Assembly: GCA_910584365.1 (NCBI GenBank)
Contig: CAJUAF010000012.1
Span: 17,490-81,489, forward strand
Source: an uncultured Muribaculaceae bacterium
GTDB taxonomy: Bacteria; Bacteroidota; Bacteroidia; Bacteroidales; Muribaculaceae
DNA length: 64,000 bases
Direction: 5' to 3'
Made by a program: the position numbers and the translations under genes. This document shows positions 18,541-26,758 of this stretch, piece by piece (positions within the stretch are counted from its first letter, which is position 1; each line of letters begins with the position of its first letter). The notes beneath the pieces are model-generated. The model was not told where the DNA came from. It was given only the letters and a program-made list of their open reading frames with translations, and did no database searches.

Positions 18541-18590
18541 TCCCGGCGCTCCGGCGTTTTAAGCAGGTGACACGCCGGAGCTGACCGGGA
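18541..18590 (-). terminator. Hairpin downstream of the LRR gene
   Basis: Within the 303-nt gap 18295-18597 a long stem is formed by 18541-18557 and 18572-18590: TCCCGG pairs with CCGGGA outside an inner 10-bp repeat GCTCCGGCGT. It starts 8 nt after the LRR stop. There is no clear T-tract, so it may be a processed or weak terminator. The rest of the gap is AT-rich leader of the ompA gene with nothing else recognised. Confidence 0.45.
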
Positions 18591-18597
18591 CTTTGCG

Positions 18598-20736
18598 TCA
18601 GAGGTTTATCTTGATAGAGGCCGAACCATCCTTACCGGTGGCCGTAGCTATATAGCAGCCAGGCGCCAGTCCTGCAAGCGAGACGATCTGCGGGCCTCCG
18701 GCTGCCGGGAGGGCGCCGGTCAGCAGGAGTTTTCCTGCCGGAGACACTACGGTATAGGTCACCGGCGATTCGCCCTCTATAATAAGTGAGGTACTTTCTA
18801 ATCTGATGCGGGGTACGCCGCCCGAGAAAACCGACGGCGTATTGTCAGTCCCCGACTGATAGGAGGAAGGATAAAGTGTCGACAGATGAACACCGTTTGC
18901 AGTATAGTCCACCATGACGGCCGAATTGGATTTGAGTTTCCCTTTCCAGACAGTACCGTCCGTAACAGCGGCCTCGGCGCCGTCGATGGTGACCCCCGTA
19001 ATCTTTACCCAGGGATAGGCCGGTTCTATGTGTACGGCGCCCCCGGCAAAATCCGGCCGATAGGAAAACATCTCGTGTATGTCTCCCATCCGGCGGAACG
19101 GTTCATAATTCGCGGAGCTGCCTCCAGGGCAATACAGCTCTTTCCAGTATGTGAACCAGGACGCCCCCGGGTCGAGCAGCGAGGAGAAAAAACGCGCCTC
19201 GCCGAGATACCCGTAAAAAGCATCGGTCCAGTCGTCACCTCCGTCCCATCCTCCGTAGTGCAACTGGGTGTGGTCGATATAGATTTCGGCATCTTTATTT
19301 ATCTGGAAGCTGTTTTTCCCCAGCGTAAGTTCGTGGCCCGAATCGGGAAAAACGATTTTCCGGAGATTGTCGCAATCTTCGAAAACATAGTCTTCGATGA
19401 CTTTCAGCGACGCGGTGTTGAGTGTCTCAAGGGAGGTACCGTAAAATGCCATATCACAGATTCTTTCAGTGGTCGGTTTCAGCGAAAGGGATACCAGATC
19501 TTTGCATTTTAAATACATCATATCGGGGATCTCTGCGATTTTAGAGGGCCAGTTGACTTTAGTGATTCCGCTTTTGGCGAAATGCGAACTGAGATAATAC
19601 CCCTCCATACCCAGGGTTGTCATATTCGCCAGGGAAAAAGCCGTCAGTGACTGACAGTTATAGAACGCTTTGGGATATACTCCCCTACAGCTCGAAGGAT
19701 ATTCGATTGTCTGAAGTTTCACGCAATCGCTGAACGTGCTGGCCTCTATGACCTTGATACGGTTTTCAAATCTGGCTGTCACGAGCTTCCCGCATCCCGA
19801 GAAAACCGCAGAGCCCATTTCAGTCACAGTCTCGGGCACCACCACCGATTCCAGGGCGCTCTCCGCCAGGGCATGATGGCCCAGGACCGTCACATTATTG
19901 AAGTCGATGCCGCTGCATCGGGCAGACGCGCATCCGAACGGCCCTATCGCCGTTATGCCCGCTGGAATCTTCAGGGTAGCGCCTGTAACATATGCCGGAG
20001 GCATATGGCGCAACGTCTTGCCGTCTTCCGAAACAAGCATTCCGTTCTTATTGATAGACCACAGATCGGAACCGACGATTTTCGAAATGCCGAGATTCCC
20101 GCTCAGCACCCCTTCCTGGAAGATAACCTCCTTTCCTATGACAAGCGTTTTTATCGAGGAATTATCCCGGAAAGCACCGGTGCGTACAAAACGCGAACCG
20201 AAATCCATTTTGTCCGTAGCATCGGGAATAGTGTAGGTCGACACCTTTTTTGCCGGAGGGAACCGAAGCAATTCATCCATTGCCCCGTGACTGCTTTTCG
20301 AGAACAGGACGCCGTCAACCGATATATACGCTTTATTGGCGGTATCCACCCGGAATTCCTTTATGGCCGAGCATCCGTAAAAGGAGTCATCCCATATATA
20401 TGTTATCGTCGCGGGGATTGTCAGCGACGTTATCTCGGTCTGGTCATGAAAGGCAGATCTGCCGGTATCTTCATCGCGCAGGTTTCCGCCCGCATGACCG
20501 ATTTCGTTGACCGTATAGGTCAGCCCGTCGATCGGATTGACCACTGTCGCCGGAATCACCACATCGCCGCTCAGTGTAGTTCCGCGAGCCGGCCCGCAGA
20601 TTCTTGCCTCCGGCTCTGTCGGGGAGACAAACTCGTACTCAAACTGACCGATGGAAAGCCCCCTGGCATCCGCCGCCGTCAGCAACACCATCGCAAGCAT
20701 ACTGCATACTCTCAGGAAAATTCTGTTCATAGACAT
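18598..20736 (-). CDS. BspA-like leucine-rich repeat surface protein
   Basis: Secreted protein of 712 residues. Signal peptide at residues 1-25 (ending AADARG). Most of the chain is LRR_5/BspA-type repeats: FSDCVKLQTIEYPSSC, FYNCQSLTAFSLANMT, YLKCKDLVSLSLKPT, FEDCDNLRKIVFPDS. BspA proteins of Bacteroidetes bind host matrix proteins or other bacteria. The last 70 residues (YTVVSPAGKLLLTGAL ... LAPGCYIATATGKDGSASIK) look like a type A T9SS C-terminal sorting-like domain. A TAATTTTG -7 box is at 20776-20783 and a 7-bp hairpin (20756-20775) sits in the leader. Neighbour of a membrane-anchored regulator on the same strand. Confidence 0.82.
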   Translation of the reverse strand: MSMNRIFLRVCSMLAMVLLTAADARGLSIGQFEYEFVSPTEPEARICGPARGTTLSGDVVIPATVVNPIDGLTYTVNEIGHAGGNLRDEDTGRSAFHDQTEITSLTIPATITYIWDDSFYGCSAIKEFRVDTANKAYISVDGVLFSKSSHGAMDELLRFPPAKKVSTYTIPDATDKMDFGSRFVRTGAFRDNSSIKTLVIGKEVIFQEGVLSGNLGISKIVGSDLWSINKNGMLVSEDGKTLRHMPPAYVTGATLKIPAGITAIGPFGCASARCSGIDFNNVTVLGHHALAESALESVVVPETVTEMGSAVFSGCGKLVTARFENRIKVIEASTFSDCVKLQTIEYPSSCRGVYPKAFYNCQSLTAFSLANMTTLGMEGYYLSSHFAKSGITKVNWPSKIAEIPDMMYLKCKDLVSLSLKPTTERICDMAFYGTSLETLNTASLKVIEDYVFEDCDNLRKIVFPDSGHELTLGKNSFQINKDAEIYIDHTQLHYGGWDGGDDWTDAFYGYLGEARFFSSLLDPGASWFTYWKELYCPGGSSANYEPFRRMGDIHEMFSYRPDFAGGAVHIEPAYPWVKITGVTIDGAEAAVTDGTVWKGKLKSNSAVMVDYTANGVHLSTLYPSSYQSGTDNTPSVFSGGVPRIRLESTSLIIEGESPVTYTVVSPAGKLLLTGALPAAGGPQIVSLAGLAPGCYIATATGKDGSASIKINL

Positions 20737-20775
20737 AAAAAGCTAAAATTCTTGTCCGACTGGAAAATCAGTCGG

Positions 20776-20783
20776 CAAAATTA
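20776..20783 (-). promoter_or_regulatory. -7 promoter element of the LRR gene
   Basis: Minus-strand TAATTTTG, a perfect TAnnTTTG match 39 nt before the ATG. A small perfect hairpin (20756-20762 with 20769-20775) lies just downstream at the predicted 5' end of the message. No -33 box seen. Confidence 0.5.
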
Positions 20784-20911
20784 ACATCCATCTGTCTATT
20801 TCCCGGTATAACCCGCATCTACAAGGCATCTACCGCCATATTGTAGACCCGCGGCGTCTACTCACGGAGTGCCCCAGCAAGTCTGTGTGTAGGATTTTCA
20901 CAGGCTACGGC

Positions 20912-22591
20912 TCAGAGAAGAGAGCGTAGCGTCTCCTCAAGATTCTGCTCCGACGGGAGCGCCATCTGGGTGCGCAGCCGCCAACGGGCCTGGCGCACCG
21001 ACTCCTGACGTATATTCATAATGCGTGCGATATGGCGATTATCCATTCCTATCACTATATAACAGGCAAGTTTCTCTGAATTTTTCCCCACTCCTGGATA
21101 ACGATGCCGCAGATTTTCGATAAATTCAGGACTCAGTTTGGCAAAAATCCTGGCAAACTGATGGCTTTCCTCCCCGACAATCGACTCTGATTTCAAAGCA
21201 GAGCGGATTTCCGAAATATCTCTGTCGGTCAGCACGCCGGCACGTACCAGGCTGTCAAGTTTTCCCTCCATCTGCTCCAGCAGACCTTCCTTTTCCTTCA
21301 TCCGAAGACTCATGGCAAGTTCCGCACGCTGGGATTCCTCCCGGGCCATTTGGTCCCGGCGGGCGTTTTCCCTCAGCCTTATGACTCTCCGGCGGATAAC
21401 CACGGCTCCGGCCACGACGGCCACCACTATTCCGAGGATCAGCAGACTCAGCTTTATTACGGTTTCCTGCCGGCGCCGTTCCGCTTTCTGCTCTGCCCGG
21501 GCAATCTGTCGGGACGTCTCGGCCGCTATCAACGCGCCCCTGTTTTTTTCCTCAAGTAGGGAATCCATCGTCCGCGAATAGCCGGCAAAGGCAGATGAAG
21601 ACCGCGCAACATCCTTCGAGGCAAGGTAAAAACGCATTATCTGACTCTGTATGAACGCCCGGTGGTCCCCCTTGAGAACGCTGGGCAGATATGTTTCAGC
21701 ATCTCTGATAAATGTCCCTGCCCGGACCATATCCCCGCGCTCCATAGCTTCTCCTCCCAGATGGGCGGCCACAAGCCCTCTCAGGCCGGGACGCGCAGTG
21801 TCATTCCTGAGGGAGGCCCATGCCTGCCGGAGAGCGGCGCTGTCCCGGCCGATGACATAGAGATTGTAGTCTATCAGCGTAGACAGTTCCGGATCCTCGA
21901 CAACAGCTTCGAGTACGCGCAAATCCCTGAACATCGCCACGGCTCCCGCCGTATCTCCGCTCTTATACAGAAGGTCAGCCATATTGACTCTGTTCCCGGC
22001 AATCGGCTGAGGCATTCCGATAACACCGAATAATGAATCAGCCAGGGAGAAATACTCGAAAGCACTCCCGAGATGGCCGGCCTCTATCATCATCCATCCG
22101 ATGGCGACGGCTCTGTCGGCCTGCATCAGCAGACAATTCTGTTCCCGATAGAAGTCCAGCTCTTCTATAAGAAAAGTGTACCACTCCTCGGAGGTATAAT
22201 TCTGCTGATCGGAAAAGAGCCACCTGAAACGTTTCACATCATAAGGCAACCGTGAAGAATCGGTCATTGCCACCGCCCTGTCAATTTCCTTCCAGGCATC
22301 ATCGAACCGTCCTCTACGATAAAGCAGCCTCCCGCGCCAGAAATGAATCCGAGCGGCCAGCGCACTGTCACCCACCTCCCGGCTACAAATTTCCTCATAT
22401 TCCCCTACAAGTCTCTCGAGTGAATCCACGTCAGCCGTACAGGCAAACGAATACTCAAGCAACCGGGTCAACGAATCTACCGCCGGAGTGGCGGACGTCC
22501 ACCCGAAAGGTTCGACTCTTTCCGCCCGGTTATCGCAGGCACCATATAATAAAAGCATCATGACAACACCCCCTATATACAGCAATCTCAT
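20912..22591 (-). CDS. Membrane-anchored TPR protein with C-terminal HTH
   Basis: Regulator-like protein of 559 residues. From the ATG at 22591 it begins with a lipoprotein signal (MRLLYIGGVVMMLLLYGAC, Cys 19). An ATG at 22651 is open too but falls only 4 nt from the -7 box. Residues about 40-360 are TPR-like helices (IHFWRGRLLYRRGRFDDAWK). A single transmembrane helix (LSLLILGIVVAVVAGAVVI, about 380-400) follows, then a basic coiled coil, and a LuxR-like helix-turn-helix near the end (LACYIVIGMDNRHIARIMNI, RQESVRQARWRLR). This layout recurs in Bacteroidetes: periplasmic sensing part, cytoplasmic DNA-binding part. Targets unknown; the adjacent LRR gene is a candidate. Confidence 0.78.
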   Translation of the reverse strand: MRLLYIGGVVMMLLLYGACDNRAERVEPFGWTSATPAVDSLTRLLEYSFACTADVDSLERLVGEYEEICSREVGDSALAARIHFWRGRLLYRRGRFDDAWKEIDRAVAMTDSSRLPYDVKRFRWLFSDQQNYTSEEWYTFLIEELDFYREQNCLLMQADRAVAIGWMMIEAGHLGSAFEYFSLADSLFGVIGMPQPIAGNRVNMADLLYKSGDTAGAVAMFRDLRVLEAVVEDPELSTLIDYNLYVIGRDSAALRQAWASLRNDTARPGLRGLVAAHLGGEAMERGDMVRAGTFIRDAETYLPSVLKGDHRAFIQSQIMRFYLASKDVARSSSAFAGYSRTMDSLLEEKNRGALIAAETSRQIARAEQKAERRRQETVIKLSLLILGIVVAVVAGAVVIRRRVIRLRENARRDQMAREESQRAELAMSLRMKEKEGLLEQMEGKLDSLVRAGVLTDRDISEIRSALKSESIVGEESHQFARIFAKLSPEFIENLRHRYPGVGKNSEKLACYIVIGMDNRHIARIMNIRQESVRQARWRLRTQMALPSEQNLEETLRSLL

Positions 22592-22655
22592 CGGGGAGTG
22601 TTTCCCAGAACTAACCTTCTTGTATGAAACGGATGACCGGCAGATGTTCATATCG

Positions 22656-22663
22656 CAAAATTA
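22656..22663 (-). promoter_or_regulatory. -7 element of the TPR-HTH gene
   Basis: Minus-strand TAATTTTG ending 4 nt before the ATG at 22651 and 64 nt before the ATG at 22591. The position favours the downstream ATG as the true start. No -33 TTTG at the right distance. Confidence 0.5.
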
Positions 22664-22793
22664 CACAAAATAACCGAATATCCCACCCCGGCCCCACATT
22701 TCCCTACATTCTTTCCTGCTGTGGACTTTTCACTGGAAGCCTATGCGTGTCACGGACTTCTCCGGAACGTTCTCCTTCCCCGCGGGACGCGGG

Positions 22794-22837
22794 AAAAACT
22801 AAGGGCCGACCCATCGCGGACCAGCCCTTTAGTTTTT
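22794..22837. terminator. A/T-flanked hairpin, likely terminator
   Basis: Inverted repeat 22794-22806 with 22824-22837. The stem base is A-tract paired to T-tract, so it could end transcription from either side. It lies between the predicted small RNA and the TPR-HTH gene, both read leftward. Confidence 0.7.
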
Positions 22838-23030
22838 CCTCGGCTTTTTCAGCCAATGGATAACAAACCTAACATAAAACACGATTATTATCTAAGTATG
22901 AATTAAGTCAAATTCTTAATTCCTAATACTAACCCTAAAAACTAATTCCTTAAAATAAATCAAACAAATCCTTTTGTCTTTAATCCTAATCCGGGTCTTT
23001 TTTTTCTGGATGACCCTTTGTCGTTTTGAC
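22794..23030 (-). ncRNA. Predicted small RNA with promoter and terminator
   Basis: The 564-nt gap 22663-23226 has no convincing gene but holds a complete minus-strand transcription unit: promoter at 23035-23066, predicted start near 23030, and a terminator hairpin at 22794-22837 (arms AAAAACTAAGGGC and GCCCTTTAGTTTTT, one bulge). The transcript would be about 235 nt, AT-rich, with a 5' hairpin (GGGTC ... GACCC), a small GGCT-GAAAA-AGCC hairpin and the terminator. A basic 38-codon frame starts at 23032, but it lies at or before the predicted start, so a non-coding RNA is preferred. It does not match a small RNA family I recognise. Confidence 0.5.
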
Positions 23031-23034
23031 ATTG

Positions 23035-23066
23035 CAAAATTATAACAGTTTTTTGGCTTTGTCAAG
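23035..23066 (-). promoter_or_regulatory. Orphan promoter in AT-rich gap
   Basis: Minus-strand CTTG (23063-23066), exactly 20 nt, then TAATTTTG (23035-23042). This is the same arrangement as the ftsX promoter. It is more than 400 nt from the next start codon (22591) and is followed by a terminator, so it probably drives a short RNA. Confidence 0.7.
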
Positions 23067-23090
23067 TCCTTTTAACCCCGATATGACCTC

Positions 23091-23187
23091 AATATAGACA
23101 AATATAGAGGATTATAAATATATATCGCCTGATTATCAATGATTTGAGATTTTCAAAATATAGATAAATATAGACGCTGATATAGAC
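23091..23187. repeat. Five ATATAGA repeats upstream of orphan promoter
   Basis: ATATAGA plus one base occurs at 23092-23099, 23102-23109, 23158-23165, 23168-23175 and 23180-23187. The first two pairs are 10 bp apart and form near-identical 18-mers (23091-23108 and 23157-23174, one difference). The last copy is 12 bp further on. They lie just upstream of the orphan promoter and after the Crp gene stop, as protein-binding sites would. Confidence 0.6.
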
Positions 23188-23226
23188 AAAACAAGCACTA
23201 TATTCTGCTAAATTTTCTCTGTTTTT

Positions 23227-23904
23227 TCACTCTGTCAGCAAATCGGCGAGGCGTCGGCGCTCGGTTACGGAAATTCGGGAAGTCGAATAATCCAGAAGTC
23301 CTTCGGCTTTCATTTCCGACAAAGCAGCCACGAGAGACTGACGGGGTACTCCGAAAACACCGTAAAGATCCTTCTGTCGACACTCCATCACTATGTCCCG
23401 GCCGTTGCGCTGCGTCAGGGCGACTATCCAGTAGGCGATTCGCTTGCGAAGGTCACCCGACGTCAGAGCCAGAACTCCCTCCAGGGAAAGCTGCGCGTTG
23501 ACCGAAAGCAGATTCAGAAAATTAAACAAGAAGACAGAATCGGAGTTGATTATGTCGAGATAGTCATTCTTATCGATCTGCATGATGCCGCAAGGTCCGA
23601 GCGCACACACCGATGCGGGGTAACGGGTTGTTTTGCCGAAAAAGAAATCGGGAGCAATGATATCCGGCGCCTCGAGAGTCTGCGATACCCTTACGCGGTT
23701 GTCACTGTTAGATACAGAGACCCGGACTTTACCCGACACGATGGTCTTCATATGGGTACATTGTTCCCCTGCCCCGATAATCTGCTGTCCGTCATCATAT
23801 TTCAGGAAGTGGAAACGGTGTTTGCCTATAATCTCCGACATTTTCTGATAAGTCACCCCGTGGAACAGAGGCACACCCATCAATATTTCAAACATACTGT
23901 CCAT
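23227..23904 (-). CDS. Crp/Fnr family transcriptional regulator
   Basis: Protein of 225 residues. Residues about 10-120 are a cyclic-nucleotide-binding-like jelly roll (FHFLKYDDGQQIIGAGEQCT, KTIVSGKVRVSV). A long dimer helix follows, and the C-terminal winged helix contains the recognition region KDLYGVFGVPRQSLVAALSE. The Fnr iron-sulfur cysteine pattern is not present (few Cys, not at the N-terminus), so the ligand is not obvious. In Bacteroidetes such proteins often respond to redox, nitrogen or carbon signals. It is flanked downstream by the AT-rich gap with repeats, and upstream by a transporter gene on the same strand 140 nt away. Confidence 0.9.
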   Translation of the reverse strand: MDSMFEILMGVPLFHGVTYQKMSEIIGKHRFHFLKYDDGQQIIGAGEQCTHMKTIVSGKVRVSVSNSDNRVRVSQTLEAPDIIAPDFFFGKTTRYPASVCALGPCGIMQIDKNDYLDIINSDSVFLFNFLNLLSVNAQLSLEGVLALTSGDLRKRIAYWIVALTQRNGRDIVMECRQKDLYGVFGVPRQSLVAALSEMKAEGLLDYSTSRISVTERRRLADLLTE

Positions 23905-24044
23905 AATTCAACTGCGTAATGATATTATCGGCCAGGACAATCCTGTTATTCCGGTCGATTACCTTAAAGGTATAACAATCTGGATTTCAAAAAAGTTAAC
24001 TTAGGTGAAATACTTCCCCTTTCTTGATAATATTTTATGGATAC

Positions 24045-24968
24045 TCAGTCTTTCTTTATCTGTCCTGCCTTCCTCTCATGCAGATAAATCTGCCAGGAAT
24101 TTATCGTGTTGTGCCACGCCACATAGGCGGCGGGGGCGGCCGACACAATAGGATTCAGGTAAGTCAAGGCCAGCCATATTGCCAGCACAGTATTTTTCTG
24201 TCCGAGACTTTGGGCGGCGGAGATTCTGTCGCCGAAACGGGCTCCGATTCTGCGCCCGACACCGAACAGTCCCAGACAGACAAGAAGCGATACTGACGCA
24301 AGCATCAGAATTTCAGGCAATTTGTCGGCAGGCTGCTTCATCAGGAAGCTGACGGAATTGCCTACCACGATAATCAGGGCCACAGCCCATATATAGAATG
24401 ACAAACCCTGATGACCGGCAATGCCGGCATGGACGCGGGGCACGTAACGCTGGAAAAGGAAAGCCAGCGCGAGAGGACCGAGAATCAGAGGAAGGACACT
24501 TCGCGCTATCACCACGACAGATTCACCAAAGGAAATATGGGTTTCGGGTGACATGAAAGAGAGGAGCATCGGAGCCAGGAGGGCTACCGAAACATGACTG
24601 AAGAGAGAATAAGTGGCGACCCTCGAAACCGACCCGCCCAACATTCCGGTAATGACGGGAGCCGCCGTGGCGGTAGGGCAAAAAATACAGATAAAGGCTC
24701 CCTGGGCCAGTTCCGGACTGAACGGTTCGAGAGCTAGATAGACCGCCACAGCTCCTCCGAGCTGCACGGCAAGAAGCCACCAAATATAAGGTCCGGTATG
24801 GAAATCGCTCATCTTTACCCGACAGTAGGTAATGAGCAACATAACGAATATCAGATACTTGGAGAGGAAAGCGATATAATGGATATACTCATGGAAAACT
24901 ATGCCGGCAAGCATGGCTATCGGGAGCATCCACGGTTTGATTTTCTGGCGTAAAGCTGCTATTTTCAT
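24045..24968 (-). CDS. Bile acid:sodium symporter-family transporter
   Basis: Multi-pass membrane protein of 307 residues (ATG at 24968; a TTG 18 nt earlier is less likely). About nine or ten hydrophobic helices are visible. The stretch GAFICIFCPTATAAPVITGM matches the crossover helix region of the BASS/SBF family, and SLGQKNTVLAIWLALTYLNP the second one. Members move bile acids, pantoate, pyruvate or other organic anions with sodium. The substrate cannot be assigned. It is 140 nt upstream of the Crp-type gene and downstream of the CoA-transferase. Confidence 0.82.
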   Translation of the reverse strand: MKIAALRQKIKPWMLPIAMLAGIVFHEYIHYIAFLSKYLIFVMLLITYCRVKMSDFHTGPYIWWLLAVQLGGAVAVYLALEPFSPELAQGAFICIFCPTATAAPVITGMLGGSVSRVATYSLFSHVSVALLAPMLLSFMSPETHISFGESVVVIARSVLPLILGPLALAFLFQRYVPRVHAGIAGHQGLSFYIWAVALIIVVGNSVSFLMKQPADKLPEILMLASVSLLVCLGLFGVGRRIGARFGDRISAAQSLGQKNTVLAIWLALTYLNPIVSAAPAAYVAWHNTINSWQIYLHERKAGQIKKD

Positions 24969-24984
24969 CTCTGTTTTTACATAC

Positions 24985-25018
24985 AATCAGGGACACACGC
25001 CATTGTGCATCCCTGATT
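24985..25018 (-). terminator. Hairpin between CoA-transferase and transporter
   Basis: Perfect 9-bp inverted repeat AATCAGGGA / TCCCTGATT (24985-24993 with 25010-25018), lying 17 nt before the transporter ATG and 117 nt after the CoA-transferase stop. There is no U-tract, so it may be an RNA structure in the transporter leader rather than a terminator. Confidence 0.4.
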
Positions 25019-25134
25019 ATCAATATATAACATTAAAGACAAGTAGTTCTCGGAAGAAGATGGCCAGGTCCGGGGCCTGCCCGAAGGCAATTCAGGCACG
25101 TAACCGTCGCCCGGAGAGCTGGGCCCGGTTTCTG

Positions 25135-26628
25135 TCAGACGTATTTCGCGAAATCCACATTGCGCATATCGCCGGTTTCGGAGAACGCCGTGTGGAACGC
25201 ATACGCGGCATGGAGAGTAGCGGGAGTCTGCCCCCCTTTGGCCAGTTTGAGATAATCCCAGAGCAACTGGCGGTACATCGGATGGGCACAGTTTTCGATA
25301 ATGGTCTCCGCACGCTGGAGCGGGTCTTTTGCCCGCAGGTCTGCGATACCCTGGTCGGTTATGAGGATGTCGACCGAGTGTTCCGAGTGATCCGAGTGTG
25401 ATACCAGGGGGACGATATTGCTTATCAAGCCCTCTTTAGTAACTGACGGACAGGAGAATATCGAGAGATAACCGTTGCGGGTAAAGTCGCCGGAACCGCC
25501 GATGCCGTTCATCATGCGGGTACCCAGGACGTGGGTCGAGTTGACGCAACCGAATATATCAGCCTCGAGGGCGGTGTTCATCGCAATCACACCCAGGCGG
25601 CGGATAACCTCGGGATTATTGGAAATCTCGGCGGGACGAAGCAGAATCTTGTCATGGAAGAAGTCCATATCAGAGAACAGCTGCCGTTCAACCTCGTCAG
25701 AGAAAGTCATCGAGCAGGTGCTGGCGAAAGTACATTTGCCCAGGCGGAGCAGTTCCAGCACGGAATCCTGCACTACTTCGGTGTACATCATGAAGTTAGG
25801 CAGCTCCTTGTCTTCGCCGAGGTAATGGAGGACGGCGTTGGCTACATTTCCCACGCCACTCTGCAGAGGGAGGAATTCTTTGGGAATCCGTCCTTTGCGA
25901 TATTCGCCGACCAGGAAATTCACAACATTGGCGCCGATTTTCTCGGATACGGCATCAGGCTTGGTAAAGGCTTTCACACCGTCAAGCGAGTTAGTGCGCA
26001 CGATGCCCACAATCTTCGAGGGATCGACCTTCAGCGTGGGGCGTCCGGCGCGGTCGCGGGGAGTATAGATGGGGATTTCGCGGCGATAAGGGGGATCCAG
26101 AGGCTTATATATGTCGTGCATACCCATCAGGGCCTGCGGAAGAGCCTCGTTGAGTTCGATGAAGATTTTCTTGGCGCGGGGAGCGTAAGTCGGGATATTG
26201 CCTACGCCGCAGCCGAGAAGAATCTCGCCGTTCTCGTCAATGGCAGCGGCCTCGATAATGGCGTAATCTATGTCGCCGTAGAAACCGTAGCGGGTTTCCT
26301 GTGCCATTTCGGACAGATGGCGGTCGAAATAATGGGCATCGTGGGCATTGATACGCTTGCGGAGATCCGGAGTGTTCTGATAGGGGGCGCGCATATTGAT
26401 GGCATTGTTGCGGGCCAGAATACCGTCGACATGGTCGTTGGTGGAAGCGCCGGTGAAGATATTCACCTTGAATTCGCGCCCCTGCTCATGCTCCCGGGCA
26501 GCTTTTTCAGCAACTGCTTCGGTGATACTCTTCGGATTACCCGGGGCTGTGAACCCCGAAAGTCCCAGAGTATCACCGTTATTAATCATTTCGGCAGCCT
26601 CGCGGGCCGAGATAAATTCGTATGCCAT
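25135..26628 (-). CDS. Acetyl-CoA hydrolase/transferase family CoA-transferase
   Basis: Class I CoA-transferase of 497 residues from the ATG at 26628 (MAYEFISAREAAEMI). Family blocks: DTLGLSGFTAPGNPKSI, FTGASTNDHVDGILA, MYTEVVQDSVLELL (the Glu is the likely CoA-accepting residue), GGSGDFTRNGYLSIF and VDILITDQGIADLR. In Bacteroidales these enzymes typically act as succinyl-CoA:acetate CoA-transferases, linking succinate/propionate metabolism to acetate formation; hydrolase activity is an alternative family name. It has its own textbook promoter and is transcribed divergently from miaB. Confidence 0.9.
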   Translation of the reverse strand: MAYEFISAREAAEMINNGDTLGLSGFTAPGNPKSITEAVAEKAAREHEQGREFKVNIFTGASTNDHVDGILARNNAINMRAPYQNTPDLRKRINAHDAHYFDRHLSEMAQETRYGFYGDIDYAIIEAAAIDENGEILLGCGVGNIPTYAPRAKKIFIELNEALPQALMGMHDIYKPLDPPYRREIPIYTPRDRAGRPTLKVDPSKIVGIVRTNSLDGVKAFTKPDAVSEKIGANVVNFLVGEYRKGRIPKEFLPLQSGVGNVANAVLHYLGEDKELPNFMMYTEVVQDSVLELLRLGKCTFASTCSMTFSDEVERQLFSDMDFFHDKILLRPAEISNNPEVIRRLGVIAMNTALEADIFGCVNSTHVLGTRMMNGIGGSGDFTRNGYLSIFSCPSVTKEGLISNIVPLVSHSDHSEHSVDILITDQGIADLRAKDPLQRAETIIENCAHPMYRQLLWDYLKLAKGGQTPATLHAAYAFHTAFSETGDMRNVDFAKYV

Positions 26629-26664
26629 AATAGATTGGTTTCGGTTTTTTTTCGTAATTTTGCG

Positions 26665-26696
26665 CAAAAATAGAGTTTTTGTGCATCATTGACAAA
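26665..26696 (-). promoter_or_regulatory. Promoter of the CoA-transferase gene
   Basis: Minus-strand TTTG (26693-26696), 20 nt, TATTTTTG (26665-26672): both boxes match the Bacteroidetes consensus perfectly. It leaves a leader of about 35 nt and supports the ATG at 26628 over a TTG at 26667. Confidence 0.85.
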
Positions 26697-26758
26697 TTTA
26701 TTTAGGTGTTTTTCGGCAGGTTTTAAGCTAAAATTCAGAAATTCACCTTAAAAAAGAT

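Noticed and set aside
22919..23032. 38-codon basic peptide in the AT-rich gap
   Set aside because: Its ATG lies at or before the predicted transcription start, the composition is just AT-rich Lys/Arg/Ile, and no homologue is recognised.
23091..23187. CRISPR array
   Set aside because: Repeats are only 8-18 bp, spacing is irregular and no cas genes are present.
25531..26673. 380-codon plus-strand frame
   Set aside because: Antisense to the CoA-transferase gene; no family similarity.
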